NCBI RefSeq assembly: GCF_004348545.1
Contig: NZ_SMKL01000016.1
Span: 36,929-100,928, forward strand
Source of the DNA: Jiangella ureilytica
Lineage (GTDB): Bacteria; Actinomycetota; Actinomycetes; Jiangellales; Jiangellaceae
DNA: 64,000 nt
Reading direction: 5' to 3'
Below, piece after piece: positions 41,733 to 51,105 of the stretch. The stretch's first letter is position 1, and every line of letters begins with the position of its first letter. A model generated the notes under the pieces. That model saw only the letters and a program-made list of their open reading frames with translations, ran no database searches and had not been told where the DNA came from. The position numbers and the translations under genes are program-made.

Positions 41733-42788
41733 TCACGACGCCGGCGTTCCGGCCGCGCGCAGGATGGCGGCCTCGACCTCCGGGTCGAGGCCGACGGCGG
41801 GCCGGTCGGCGCGCTGCGGCGCGGTGCCGCCGATCGAGCCCAGCCAGGCCCAGGTGTCGGCCACGGTCTCCTCGACCGGCCGGGCCCGAAGGCCGGTCGC
41901 CAGGGCACGCGACACGTCGGCGGTGTGCAGGCCGAGCGTCTCGAACTCGTGACCGGGCGGGATCCAGACCGGCAGGTCGTTCCACGGCACCACACCGGCC
42001 TCGAGGATCACCGACGGCTCGACCCAGCGCAGCGTGGCGTTGCCGCCGGTCACCGCCACGACCGACGCCAGCAGCTCGCCCATGGTCGTGTGGCCGGGCC
42101 GGCTGACGGCGTTGAACACGCCGCCCGTGCCGGCGGCCACGGAATCGACCAGCCAGGACGCGAGGTCGCGGGCGTCGATGTACTGGATCGGCAGATCCGC
42201 CGGACCGGGAGCCAGCATCGGCCCGCCGCGGGCGGCACGGTTCAGCCACCACGGCAGCCGGCCGACGTCCTCGTAGGGGCCGAGGATCAAGCCGGCGCGG
42301 GCGATCAGCGCGCGGTCGCCGAACGCGGCGAGGGCGGCCAGCTCCGCGCCGGCCTTCTGCTGGCCGTAGTCTCCGTCCTCGGCGTCCGGTGAGGACTGCA
42401 CCGCCGGCCACGACTCGTCGGCGCCGGGCGGCACCGGCGGGGCGTACACCGACCGGCTGGACACGTACGCGTACGCTCCCACCCGGTCGCGCAGCACGGC
42501 GGCGCTGTCGCGGACCGCCCGCGGGATGCCCGACCAGGTGTCGACGACGGCGTCCCACTCGCGGCCGCCGTCCAGCACCGACAGCGACGACGGATCCAGC
42601 CGGTCGCCGTGCAGCACCGACAGCGACGACGGATCCAGCCGGTCGCCGTGCAGCACCTCGACACCGTCGGGCCGGGACGACACCCGCAGCCCCCGGTTGA
42701 ACGTCGTCACGTCCCAGCCGCGCGACACCGCGTCGTCGACCACCGCGCGTCCGACGAACCCGGACCCGCCCAGCACCAGCAGCCGCAT
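41733..42788 (-). CDS. NAD-dependent epimerase/dehydratase family protein
   Basis: A 351-residue extended short-chain dehydrogenase. The Rossmann nucleotide loop LVLGGSGFVGRAVVDD opens the protein; further pieces are AYAYVSSRSVYAPP, DYGQQKAGAELA (YxxxK-like, with Tyr and Lys displaced) and IARAGLILGPYEDVGRLPWW. Similar actinobacterial proteins act as reductases or epimerases on unknown sugars. Near the N-terminus a 13-residue block (LHGDRLDPSSLSV) is tandemly duplicated by an exact 39-base DNA repeat. Start ATG at 42788; the helicase gene ends 10 bases upstream. Confidence 0.85.
   Translation of the reverse strand: MRLLVLGGSGFVGRAVVDDAVSRGWDVTTFNRGLRVSSRPDGVEVLHGDRLDPSSLSVLHGDRLDPSSLSVLDGGREWDAVVDTWSGIPRAVRDSAAVLRDRVGAYAYVSSRSVYAPPVPPGADESWPAVQSSPDAEDGDYGQQKAGAELAALAAFGDRALIARAGLILGPYEDVGRLPWWLNRAARGGPMLAPGPADLPIQYIDARDLASWLVDSVAAGTGGVFNAVSRPGHTTMGELLASVVAVTGGNATLRWVEPSVILEAGVVPWNDLPVWIPPGHEFETLGLHTADVSRALATGLRARPVEETVADTWAWLGSIGGTAPQRADRPAVGLDPEVEAAILRAAGTPAS
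42573..42650. repeat. Exact 39-base tandem duplication inside the epimerase gene
   Basis: Two identical 39-base units (42573-42611 and 42612-42650) are followed by seven bases of a third. Being a multiple of three, the repeat duplicates 13 residues without breaking the frame. The identity at every base suggests a recent replication-slippage event, or variable copy number. Confidence 0.9.
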
Positions 42789-42798
42789 CAGTCGTCCC

Positions 42799-45561
42799 TC
42801 ACTCCGCCGACAGCGTCGCGTACGCGACCACGCCGCGCCGCAGGGCCCCCGACGCCTGCCGCGCCGTCTCGCGCAGCGGCGTGCCGGACGCGGCGTCGGC
42901 GATCTGGTCCAGCAGGTCGAGCAGCTGGCGCACCGCGCGCACGAAGTCGCCGGCGGCCAGTTCGGCGTCGCGCAGCACGGAGTCGAGCCGATGCCCGCTG
43001 GCCCAGCGCCAGGCGGCATGGGTGAACCCGAGGTCGGGCTCGCGCAGGAAGTCGAGCCGGTGCGTGGACTCGACGTGGTCGAGATCGCCCCACAACCGCA
43101 CCATCTCGGCCAGCACGTCGCGGACCGGGCCGGGTGGCAGCCGCGGCGGGACGGCGTCGTCGGGCTGGCGCGACTCGTAGGTGAGGGCGGCGACGGCGCC
43201 GGCCAGCTCGGCAGGGTCGAGGCCGGCCCAGACGTCGCGGCGGATGCACTCGGCGGCCAGCAGGTCCAGCTCGCCGTAGAGCCGGGCCAGCCGCCGCCCC
43301 GGCGGGGTGACGGCGTCGCCGGACAGGTAGTCGAGGTCCTCGAGCACGCGGCACACGCGGTCGAACTGGCGGGCGACGGTGTTGGTGCGCGACTCGACCC
43401 GGCGCTGCAGCTGCTCGGCCTCGCGCTTGAGCCGCAGCCAGCGCTCGGACCAGCGGGCGTGCTCCTCGCGGTCGGGGCAGCGATGGCACGGGTGGTCGCG
43501 CAGCTCGCGGCGCAGCCGGGCCAGTTCCTCGTCGTCGGCCGCCGCGGACCGGCCGCGCCGCTTCCCCTCGTACTGCCTGCCGGCGCCGTCGGGTGCCTTG
43601 GCCCGCAGCGACGCGGCAAGGTCGCGCCGGGAGGCCGGGACCCGCGGGTTGAACGACTTCGGGATGCGCAGCTTCGCCAGCGGCTCGACGGCGTTCGGGA
43701 AGTCGATCAGCGACAGCCGGCGGACCTGGCGGCCCTCGGTGAGCACCGTCGGGCGCGGGCCGTCGCCGCCGTGGGGGCCGCCGCCGGGCATGCCGGGGTC
43801 GAGGACGACGGCGAGACCGGCGAACTTGCCCGTGGGCACCCGGATGACGTCGCCCGGGCGCAGCTTCTCGAGCGCCGCCGCCGACGCCGCTCGCCGCTGT
43901 GCCGTGCCCTCGCGGGCCAGCCGGGTCTCGCGGTCCTTGATCGCCTGCCGAAGCCCGGCGTACTCCTCGAAGTCACCCTTGTCGCAGGTCATGGCCTCGC
44001 GGTAGCCCTCGAGCGCCTCTTCGGCGCGGCGCAGCTGCCGAGCCAGGCCGACGACGGCGCGGTCGGCCTGGAACTGGGCGAACGACGACTCGAGGATCTC
44101 GCGCGACGCGGTGCGCCCGACGCTGTCGACCAGGTTGACGGCCATGTTGTACGACGGCCGGAACGACGAGCGCAGCGGGAAGGTCCGCGTCGAGGCCAGC
44201 CCGGCCACCGCCGTGGGGTCGAACCCGGGCTGCCACAGCACGACGGCGTGCCCCTCGATGTCGATGCCCCGGCGCCCGGCCCGCCCGGTGAGCTGGGTGT
44301 ACTCCCCCGGCGTGACGTCGGCGTGGGTCTCGCCGTTCCACTTGACCAGCCGCTCGAGCACGACGGTGCGGGCCGGCATGTTGATGCCGAGGGCCAGCGT
44401 CTCGGTGGCGAAGACGGCGCGGATCAACCCGCGGACGAACAGCTCCTCGACGACCTCCTTGAAGGTCGGCAGCATGCCCGCGTGGTGCGCGGCGATGCCC
44501 CGCTCCAGCCCCTCGGACCACTCGTGGAAGCCCAGGACGTGCAGGTCCTCGTCGGGGATGCCGGTGGTGCGCTCCTCGATCAGCTGCCGGATCTCGAGCT
44601 GCTCGTCCGGTGAGGTGAGCCGGACGCCGGCGCTCAGGCACTGCTGCACCGCGGCCTCGCAACCGGCCCGGCTGAACACGAACACGATGGCCGGCAGCAG
44701 CCCGGCCGAGTCGAGCTTCTCGAGCACCTCGACCCGGCCCGGCGTGTACGTGCCGCGCGGACGGCGTGGCGGTCGCCCGCCGCGGCCCGCACGTCCGCCG
44801 GGCCGGGAGCTGCGGACGTCGTCGCGGGCGGACCGGACCAGCTCGGGGCTGACGACGCGCCGGCCCTCGCCGTCGGCCTCGCCCTGCGCGAACAGGTCGT
44901 ACAGCCGCGGCCCGACGAGGACGTGCTGCCAGAGCGGTACCGGCCGCTTCTCCTCGACGACGACGTCGGTGTCGCCGCGGACGGTGGTGAGCCAGTCGCC
45001 GAACTCCTCGGCGTTGGAGACGGTGGCCGACAGCGAGATGACGCTCACCGACTCCGGGAGGTTGATGATCACTTCCTCCCAGACGGCGCCGCGGAACCGG
45101 TCGGCGAGGTAGTGCACCTCGTCCATGACGACGTAGCTCAGCCCGTTCAGCGTCGGCGAGCCCGCATAGAGCATGTTCCGCAGCACCTCGGTGGTCATGA
45201 CGACCACCGGCGCCTCGCCGTTGACGGTGTTGTCGCCGGTGAGCAGGCCGACCTTGGCCTCGCCGTGGCGGGCGACGAGGTCGTGGTACTTCTGGTTCGA
45301 CAGCGCCTTGATGGGCGCGGTGTAGAAGCACTTGCGGCCCTCGGCGAGCGCCAGGTGCACGGCGAACTCGCCGACCAGCGTCTTGCCGGCCCCCGTGGGC
45401 GCCGCGACCAGCACACCGCGGCCGGCCTCGACACTGCGGCAGGCGCGCAGCTGGAAGTCGTCGAACTCGAACCCGTAGTCGGCCTGGAACCGCCGCAGAT
45501 GCGGGGACGGATCGCGTTGTCGCCGATGTGCTGCCGCGTACCGTTCCGCCGGCGAACTCAT
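42799..45561 (-). CDS. helY: Superfamily 2 RNA helicase, Ski2/Mtr4-like (HelY)
   Basis: A 920-residue helicase. Motif I APTGAGKT (residues 54-61), DEVH in VVMDEVHYLADR, motif III SLSATVSN and motif VI TQLTGRAGRRGID are all present, followed by a winged-helix and helical-bundle C-terminus. CDKGDFEEY and HPCHRCPDREEH add Cys-rich patches, possibly metal-binding. It probably unwinds structured RNA for decay or processing. The start overlaps the stop of the lipid kinase gene as ATGA, while a TACCGT box seven bases upstream suggests its own leaderless promoter too. Position matches mycobacterial helY near tatAC and pafBC. Confidence 0.93.
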   Translation of the reverse strand: MSSPAERYAAAHRRQRDPSPHLRRFQADYGFEFDDFQLRACRSVEAGRGVLVAAPTGAGKTLVGEFAVHLALAEGRKCFYTAPIKALSNQKYHDLVARHGEAKVGLLTGDNTVNGEAPVVVMTTEVLRNMLYAGSPTLNGLSYVVMDEVHYLADRFRGAVWEEVIINLPESVSVISLSATVSNAEEFGDWLTTVRGDTDVVVEEKRPVPLWQHVLVGPRLYDLFAQGEADGEGRRVVSPELVRSARDDVRSSRPGGRAGRGGRPPRRPRGTYTPGRVEVLEKLDSAGLLPAIVFVFSRAGCEAAVQQCLSAGVRLTSPDEQLEIRQLIEERTTGIPDEDLHVLGFHEWSEGLERGIAAHHAGMLPTFKEVVEELFVRGLIRAVFATETLALGINMPARTVVLERLVKWNGETHADVTPGEYTQLTGRAGRRGIDIEGHAVVLWQPGFDPTAVAGLASTRTFPLRSSFRPSYNMAVNLVDSVGRTASREILESSFAQFQADRAVVGLARQLRRAEEALEGYREAMTCDKGDFEEYAGLRQAIKDRETRLAREGTAQRRAASAAALEKLRPGDVIRVPTGKFAGLAVVLDPGMPGGGPHGGDGPRPTVLTEGRQVRRLSLIDFPNAVEPLAKLRIPKSFNPRVPASRRDLAASLRAKAPDGAGRQYEGKRRGRSAAADDEELARLRRELRDHPCHRCPDREEHARWSERWLRLKREAEQLQRRVESRTNTVARQFDRVCRVLEDLDYLSGDAVTPPGRRLARLYGELDLLAAECIRRDVWAGLDPAELAGAVAALTYESRQPDDAVPPRLPPGPVRDVLAEMVRLWGDLDHVESTHRLDFLREPDLGFTHAAWRWASGHRLDSVLRDAELAAGDFVRAVRQLLDLLDQIADAASGTPLRETARQASGALRRGVVAYATLSAE

Positions 45562-46469
45562 GGGTCCAACGGTATCCCGGCCGCCGGCACGAACACCCGC
45601 TGGGCGCGCGGGACGACGTCGAAGGTGCGCGGCAACGGGCCCAGGCGCTCGCCGTCGACGTACGCGGTGATGCCCGGTGCGTCCAGCTTCACCTGCCTGG
45701 CCCGGTGCACCGTCACGAACGGGTACACCGTGTGGGTACCGTGCTTGACCCGGCGGAACGCGCGGACCAGCGTCAGCCGGCCCACCGGCGCCACCACCAC
45801 GACGTCGAACACGCCGTCGTCGAGCTCCGCGCCGGGCGTGATGCGCAGCCCGCCGCCGTAGGACGGGATGTTGCCGACGGCGACCAGCATCGCCTCGAGG
45901 TCGAGCACCTCGCCGTCGAGCTCGAGGTGGTACGGGATCGGGGTGAAGACGCCCAGCTCGGCGAAGGTGGCGAGGTCGTAGCGGCGCGGCCCCTTGGGCC
46001 AGCGCATGCGGTTGACGCGGTCGTTGACCTTCGCGTCGAACCCGGCGGCGACGACGCCGGCGAACCACTGGCCGTCGGTGCGGCCGAGGTCGATCTCGCG
46101 CAGGTGGCCGGCGGCCACGACGTCGGCGGCGGCGTCGGCGTCGCCCAGTGGCAGGCCCAAGGCCCGGGCGAGGTCGTTGCCCGTGCCGGCCGGGACGACC
46201 CCGAACGGTGTGCCGCTGCCGGCGACCGCCTGCAGGCCCAGGTGGACCATGCCGTCGCCGCCCACGACGACGAGGGCGCGGACGCCGTCCTCGACGCTCT
46301 CGCGGGCGAGATCGGCCGCTTCCCGGACGTCGCGGCCGGCCAGCGTGCGCACCGCCAGGCCGGCCTCGGCGAGGCGGTGGGCGGCACGCCGGCCGGCCCG
46401 GGCGCCACGCCCACGGCCGGCCGACGGGTTGATCAGAAGTGCGAGCTCATCGCCGGCGGCGGTCGTCAT
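45558..46469 (-). CDS. Diacylglycerol kinase-family lipid kinase
   Basis: A 303-residue lipid kinase of the DagK/YegS fold. LLINPSAGRGRG opens the catalytic domain, VVVGGDGMVHLGLQAVAGS carries the nucleotide loop (GGDGM where many have GGDGT) and VPAGTGNDLARALGLP follows. The C-terminal domain ends AYVDGERLGPLP. It phosphorylates diacylglycerol or a related lipid at the inner membrane face; no membrane helices. The ATG lies 23 bases inside tatC, and its own stop overlaps the helicase start. Confidence 0.9.
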   Translation of the reverse strand: MTTAAGDELALLINPSAGRGRGARAGRRAAHRLAEAGLAVRTLAGRDVREAADLARESVEDGVRALVVVGGDGMVHLGLQAVAGSGTPFGVVPAGTGNDLARALGLPLGDADAAADVVAAGHLREIDLGRTDGQWFAGVVAAGFDAKVNDRVNRMRWPKGPRRYDLATFAELGVFTPIPYHLELDGEVLDLEAMLVAVGNIPSYGGGLRITPGAELDDGVFDVVVVAPVGRLTLVRAFRRVKHGTHTVYPFVTVHRARQVKLDAPGITAYVDGERLGPLPRTFDVVPRAQRVFVPAAGIPLDP

Positions 46470-47325
46470 CGTCGTCGACGCGGCCCAGCTCGTCGAGCAG
46501 GTCGTCAGGCGTGGCCTCGTCGTCGGACAGCCCGGACCCGGCGGCGCGGTCGCGGCGCTTGTCCATGACGCGGCAGACCAGCACCGCCATCTCGAACAGG
46601 ATCCACATCGGGATGGCCAGGACCATGAGCGAGAGCGGGTCGCCGGTGGGGGTGGCGACGGCGCCGAAGGCGAAGATGCCGACGATGACCCAGCGCCGTG
46701 CCGCCCCCAGGGTCTCGTGCCGCAGCACGCCGACGGCGTTGAGCAGCACGACGAAGATGGGCAGCAGGAACCCGATGCCGAAGACCAGCACCAGCCGGAT
46801 CGAGAAGCTCAGATAGCTGCGGAAGTCGACGATGTTCGTGAAGTCGCTCGGGGTGAAGTCGAGCAGGAACTCCATGGCCCGCGGCATCAGCCAGATGGCC
46901 AGCAGCACGCCGAGGCCGAACATCGGCACGGCCGTGCCGATGACGGCGAGCGCCCACTTCTTCTCGTTGCGGTACAGCGCCGGGGTGACGAACGCCCAGA
47001 GCTGGTAGATCCACACCGGTGCGCCGAGGACCAGGCCGGTCAGCATGGCGATCTGCAACGGGACGACGAGCGGGTCCATCATCTCGCGCAGGTTGAGATC
47101 GGCCTCGCGGTCGCTGTTGCGCGCGGCGTCGAGGAACGGGTCGACCAGGAAGCTGACGATCTGGTCGCGGAAGACGAATCCGAGAATGCCGAACGCCACC
47201 ACCGCCAGCGCGGACTTGACCAGGCGGTTACGGAGCTCGCGCAGGTGCTCGGTGAGGGTCATGCGGCCCTCGGGGTCGCGCTCCGGCTTGGAGCCCTTGC
47301 CCCGACGGCCGATCACGGTGGCCAC
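46447..47325 (-). CDS. tatC: Sec-independent protein translocase TatC
   Basis: A 292-residue six-helix membrane protein, the receptor of the twin-arginine translocase. It begins MTLTEHLRELRNRLVKS after a short basic leader, has FVTPALYRNEKKWA and ends with an acidic, Arg-rich cytoplasmic tail. It pairs with TatA encoded immediately upstream; twin-arginine substrates in this window include the amidase (35696-37306) and possibly the NgcE-like protein. GTG start at 47325. The lipid kinase start overlaps its 3' end. Confidence 0.96.
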   Translation of the reverse strand: MATVIGRRGKGSKPERDPEGRMTLTEHLRELRNRLVKSALAVVAFGILGFVFRDQIVSFLVDPFLDAARNSDREADLNLREMMDPLVVPLQIAMLTGLVLGAPVWIYQLWAFVTPALYRNEKKWALAVIGTAVPMFGLGVLLAIWLMPRAMEFLLDFTPSDFTNIVDFRSYLSFSIRLVLVFGIGFLLPIFVVLLNAVGVLRHETLGAARRWVIVGIFAFGAVATPTGDPLSLMVLAIPMWILFEMAVLVCRVMDKRRDRAAGSGLSDDEATPDDLLDELGRVDDDDDRRRR

Positions 47326-47347
47326 GTCGGTCTACGTCGGACGTACG

Positions 47348-47656
47348 TCAGGCGTCGCGGCGCTGGTCGTTCGCCGGGTCGGCCGGCTGTTGTGCGGGCT
47401 GCTGCGGGGCGGCCTGCTGCGGCGCCGCGGTGGGCTCGACGGCGCGCTGGACCGGCTGCTGCGCCTGCGGGGCGGAGCCCTCGCCGGTGATGTCGTCGCG
47501 CTTGTCGTCCTTGTTGATGAGGCCCTCGGTCTCGGACTTGAAGATCTTCAGCGAACGACCCAGCCCACGAGCGGCCTCCGGCAGCCGCTTGGCCCCGAAC
47601 AGCAGGAACACGATGGCCAAGACGATGATGAGTTGCCAGGTGCCGATGCTACCCAT
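47348..47656 (-). CDS. tatA: Sec-independent protein translocase TatA
   Basis: A 102-residue protein: one short membrane helix ([17 protein letters not shown]) followed by the amphipathic helix [21 protein letters not shown] and a long Gln/Pro/Ala-rich tail ([16 protein letters not shown]). It forms the translocation pore of the Tat system with TatC. The ATG at 47656 has GGAAGAGG upstream. The disordered tail is longer than in the E. coli protein but usual for actinobacteria. Confidence 0.95.
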   Translation of the reverse strand: MGSIGTWQLIIVLAIVFLLFGAKRLPEAARGLGRSLKIFKSETEGLINKDDKRDDITGEGSAPQAQQPVQRAVEPTAAPQQAAPQQPAQQPADPANDQRRDA

Positions 47657-47741
47657 GGTCGACCTCTTCCTGACGGGGGACGTCCCGTCGATGGTACCCG
47701 CCGCGCTCGGCGGGCCTGGCATGCCGATCGCGTGCCGGGGA

Positions 47742-47915
47742 CTACTTCAACCTTGATCCTACGGTTTCGTCAAGGTCGTCTTGCAGAGCGTTCATCTCCC
47801 TGCCCAGCGTGCCGAGCTTGCGCAGTAGCCCCCAGGCCGCCCGCACGACCAGCACGATGGCGAGGACCAGCGCGACGGCGAGGGCGACGAACAGCCAGAC
47901 GGCGAGGGCGGACAC
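47742..47915 (-). CDS. 57-residue single-pass membrane protein between pafC and tatA
   Basis: A short gene of 57 codons. The product starts [20 protein letters not shown], one membrane helix of about 23 residues, then a basic/amphipathic segment ([17 protein letters not shown]) and an acidic end. The GTG at 47915 is preceded at seven bases by TAGTGT, a leaderless -10 whose TAG is also the pafC stop codon. The layout resembles a tiny TatA/TatB (helix plus amphipathic helix), but it lacks the conserved FG hinge, so function is open. Confidence 0.65.
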   Translation of the reverse strand: MSALAVWLFVALAVALVLAIVLVVRAAWGLLRKLGTLGREMNALQDDLDETVGSRLK

Positions 47916-47925
47916 GATGCGAACA

Positions 47926-48990
47926 CTACTCCCCGTACGCGGCCAGCGCGTCGCGGGCGGCCGCTGTGACCTCGGCGGACAGCTCGGCGGGCTCCACGAC
48001 GCGCCCGGTGGAGCCCAGCCGCAGCGCCAGCCGTCGCACCCACCCGCGGTCGCGGGCGCGCAGCTGCAGCCGCAGCTCGCCGCCGGGCAGCTCCTCAGCG
48101 GACTCGTACGGGTAGTAGTCGGCCACCCACCGGCCAGCCGGAGTGAGGACGAATGTCACCAACTCGTCATCGGGAGACGGCTGGAACAGGCCGCCGTCGA
48201 GGTCGCGGGGGCGTGCCTCGCTGGGCACCTGGGCCGGGACGTCGAGCTCCTTGACGTCGAGCACGCGGTCGAGGCGGAACAGCCGCACCGACTCGGCACG
48301 GTGGCACCAGCCCTCGAGGTAGAGCCGGCCGTCGACCACGACCAGCCGCATGGGGTCGACATCGCGCTCGGTGGCCTCGTCGCGAGCCGGCACCCAGTAG
48401 GACAGGTGCAGGCGGTTCTTGCTGTCCAGCGCGCCGCGGACGGTGGCGGCGACGTCGGCCACGGCGTCGCCGTCGACCTGCACCTGCACGGCCGCGGCCT
48501 GCTGGGCGGCTTCGCCGGCGGCGTTCTCGAGCTTCGTGATGGCCCGCTCGACGGCGCCGCGCTCGAACGAGCCGGGCACCGCCGCCAGCGTGCGCAGCGC
48601 CACGATGAGCGCGACGGCCTCGTCGGTGCGCAGGCGAAGCGGCCGGGCGAGGTAGTCGGCGTTCGAGACGCTGATGATGCCCTCGCCCTCGACCGCCTCC
48701 ATGTCGACCTCGATGTAGTCGCCCATCTGCAGGCCGGGTAGACCCGAGAACCAGAGCACCTGCAGGTCGCGGATGACCTGCCGCTCACTGACCCCGAACA
48801 GCGCCGCCACCTCGGACACCCTGGCGCTGGGGTGCGAGCGCAGGTACGGCAGCATCGAGAGCAGCCGGGTGACCTGCGCCTGGGCGCTGTCGGCCCGGCG
48901 CACCGGCGCGGTGGTCTTCGCGGCCGTCCGCTTCCGGGTGGTCTTCTTCGCGGCGGTCTTCCTCACCGGCTTCCTCGCCGGAGTGGTCAC
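47926..48990 (-). CDS. pafC: WYL-domain transcriptional regulator PafC
   Basis: A 354-residue regulator. A Lys/Arg/Ala-rich N-terminal extension (about 30 residues, histone-tail-like) precedes the winged helix (RLLSMLPYLRSHPSARVSEV, FGVSERQVIRDLQVLWFSG), then a WYL domain (RLHLSYWVPARDEATERDVDPM, LYLEGWCHRAESVRLFRLDRV). PafB and PafC form a heterodimeric activator of the mycobacterial LexA-independent DNA-damage response. The GTG start overlaps the pafB stop as GTGA. The basic extension is unusual and may aid DNA binding. Confidence 0.93.
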   Translation of the reverse strand: MTTPARKPVRKTAAKKTTRKRTAAKTTAPVRRADSAQAQVTRLLSMLPYLRSHPSARVSEVAALFGVSERQVIRDLQVLWFSGLPGLQMGDYIEVDMEAVEGEGIISVSNADYLARPLRLRTDEAVALIVALRTLAAVPGSFERGAVERAITKLENAAGEAAQQAAAVQVQVDGDAVADVAATVRGALDSKNRLHLSYWVPARDEATERDVDPMRLVVVDGRLYLEGWCHRAESVRLFRLDRVLDVKELDVPAQVPSEARPRDLDGGLFQPSPDDELVTFVLTPAGRWVADYYPYESAEELPGGELRLQLRARDRGWVRRLALRLGSTGRVVEPAELSAEVTAAARDALAAYGE

Positions 48991-49961
48991 GCCGGCACCG
49001 CCAGGATCGCGCGCAGCCGTTCGACGACGGCGTCGCGCAGCTCGACCGGCTCGGCCGCGACGACGTCGGCGCCGTGGCTGACCAGCTCTTCGGCCAGTGC
49101 CTGGTTGCTCGTGTAGGGCACCGTCACCTCGTCCCATCCGGTGATCGCGTCGGTCGCTACGAACGTAGCGCGCCGGCGCAGGCCGTGCCCGCTGCCGTGC
49201 CGGACCCGGACGATCGCGTGCAGGACCGGCGAGCGCTCCGGCGGCGCCAGCGAGGCGGCGGCCTCGCGCACGGTCTCGGGCGACGGGACCTCGTAGCTGC
49301 CGGGCTCGCCGTCGGGCCGGACGTCGCCGACGATGCGCGACATGCGGAACATCCGCGCGTCGTCGCGGTCGGTGTCGTGGCCCACGACGTACCAGCGGCC
49401 GTGCCAGGACAGCACGCTCCACGGCTGCAGATGGCGCTGCAAGGGCTGCGACGTCGAGCTCTTGCGGTGCTGGAAGGCGACCGGGCGGCGGTCGCGCACG
49501 GCCTCCCAGAGCGGCCAGAACGCCGGCTCCTCTCCCCCGACCCGCGGTTCGACGGCGCCCAGCGACCGGGTGTCGGCCTCGACGCCGACGGCCTGCAGCT
49601 TGACGACGGCGTTGCTGGAGGCCTCGGAGAGGTAGGTGTGCTGCCAGACCCGCGCGGCCAGACCGACGACGGCGGCCTCGTCGGGCTCGAGCCGGATCTC
49701 GGGCAGCTCGAACTCGTGGCGCAGGATGCGGTAGCCGGGCTCCTCGTCGCCGAGCGGGTCGAAGCCGCCGGTCTCGATGGGGATGCCGACCTCGCGCAGC
49801 TCCTCCTTGTCGCGCTCGAACATCCGCTCGAACGCGTCGTCGCTCTGGTCGCCGTAGCCGCCCACGACCTCGCGGATCCGGCTCTTCGGCACGTACCCGC
49901 GCGCAACGAGCAGACAGATGACCAGATTCATCAGCCGCTCGCTCTTGGCCGCCTGCGACAC
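48987..49961 (-). CDS. pafB: WYL-domain transcriptional regulator PafB
   Basis: A 324-residue regulator with an N-terminal winged helix (KSERLMNLVICLLVARGYVP, GYGDQSDDAFERMFERDKEE) and a WYL domain (RRPVAFQHRKSSTSQPLQRH, RWYVVGHDTDRDDARMFRMS). It is the obligate partner of PafC. GTG at 49961 was chosen because GGGGGTTGG precedes it and homologues begin at SERLMNLV; an upstream TTG would add 13 unlike residues. Divergent from the DUF3866 gene across 55 bases. Confidence 0.93.
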   Translation of the reverse strand: MSQAAKSERLMNLVICLLVARGYVPKSRIREVVGGYGDQSDDAFERMFERDKEELREVGIPIETGGFDPLGDEEPGYRILRHEFELPEIRLEPDEAAVVGLAARVWQHTYLSEASSNAVVKLQAVGVEADTRSLGAVEPRVGGEEPAFWPLWEAVRDRRPVAFQHRKSSTSQPLQRHLQPWSVLSWHGRWYVVGHDTDRDDARMFRMSRIVGDVRPDGEPGSYEVPSPETVREAAASLAPPERSPVLHAIVRVRHGSGHGLRRRATFVATDAITGWDEVTVPYTSNQALAEELVSHGADVVAAEPVELRDAVVERLRAILAVPA

Positions 49962-50016
49962 GCCAACCCCCAATCCCCTTGCCAGCGCGAGAGTAGCCAA
50001 TAGCTAGTCTCAAGGC

Positions 50017-51105
50017 GTGATCCGCTGGCGAAACGGTGTTGTCAAAACAGTAGACGCCTCCTGGGCCGGAGCCACGCAGCTGCGTGTCGAGGTCGACGGG
50101 CAGCTGGTGCGCGCCCTCGCATACGACGAGCTGGTCGGCCGGCCCCGCCCGGGCGAGATCGTCGTGCTCAACACCACGGCGCTGGCCATGGGCCTGGGGA
50201 CCGGCGGGTTCGCGCTGGTCGTCGCCGTGCCCAACCAGCTGCCGCCTGACCCCGCGCCCGGCCCCGGGCACCTGGTCAAGGCCCGCTACACGCCGCTGCA
50301 GGCCACCGTCCTGGGCGTCGACGAGCAGGACTCCGAGTGGCACGAGGTGCTGCGCGAGGCCGACGACCTCGCCGGCATGCCGGTCGTGACGGCCGACCTG
50401 CACTCGGCGCTGCCGGCGATCCTGGCCGGGCTGACCACCTCGGCCGAGTTCCCGGCCTCGGTGCGGGTGGCCTACGTCATGACCGACGGCGGCGCACTGC
50501 CGCTGTGGTTCAGCAAGAACGCGGCGGCGCTGCGCGAGGCCGGCTGGCTGGCCGGCACGGTCACCGTCGGTCAGGCCTTCGGCGGCGACCTCGAGGCCGT
50601 CACGCTGCACACCGGGCTGCTGGCCGCCAAGCACGTGCTCGAGGCCGACGTCGCCGTCGTCACCCAGGGCCCGGGCAACCTGGGCACCGGCACGAAGTGG
50701 GGCTTCTCCGGCGTGGCCTGCGGCGAGGCCGTCAACGCCGCCGTCGTGCTGGGCGGCCGCCCGGTCGCGTCACTGCGGGTCAGCTCGGCCGACCCGCGGG
50801 CCCGCCACCACGGCGTGTCGCACCACAGCCTGACGGCGTACGGCAAGGTCGCGCTGGCCCCGGCCGATGTCGTGGTGCCGGACCTGCCCGGCGAGTTCGG
50901 CGAGAAGGTCCGCATGCAGGCGGCCCGGCTCGACAACCGCCACCACGTCGTCACCGTGGCCGTCGACGGGCTCGAGGAGGCGCTGGCAACATCGCCGGTG
51001 GCCCTGTCGACCATGGGCCGCGGCCTCGACGACGACGCCGCCTACTTCCTGGCCGCGGCCGCCGCCGGCAAGCACGCCGGCGACCTGCTGAAGCACGACG
51101 GCTGA
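50017..51105 (+). CDS. DUF3866 family protein
   Basis: A 362-residue conserved actinobacterial protein of unknown function. It begins IRWRNGVVKTVDASW, has VKARYTPLQATVLGVDEQDS, DLHSALPAILAGL and TQGPGNLGTGTKWGFSGVACG, recognisable DUF3866 features. There is no signal peptide or membrane helix; the Gly-rich loops suggest a nucleotide- or phosphate-binding fold. A TAGTCT box lies six bases before the GTG start, so it is leaderless and shares a short divergent region with pafB. It is followed by the convergent sigma-partner gene with no gap. Confidence 0.85.
   Translation: MIRWRNGVVKTVDASWAGATQLRVEVDGQLVRALAYDELVGRPRPGEIVVLNTTALAMGLGTGGFALVVAVPNQLPPDPAPGPGHLVKARYTPLQATVLGVDEQDSEWHEVLREADDLAGMPVVTADLHSALPAILAGLTTSAEFPASVRVAYVMTDGGALPLWFSKNAAALREAGWLAGTVTVGQAFGGDLEAVTLHTGLLAAKHVLEADVAVVTQGPGNLGTGTKWGFSGVACGEAVNAAVVLGGRPVASLRVSSADPRARHHGVSHHSLTAYGKVALAPADVVVPDLPGEFGEKVRMQAARLDNRHHVVTVAVDGLEEALATSPVALSTMGRGLDDDAAYFLAAAAAGKHAGDLLKHDG

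Noticed and set aside
47742..47915. TatB identity for the 57-residue membrane protein
   Set aside because: It lacks the Phe-Gly hinge and is too short, so only the topology is similar.
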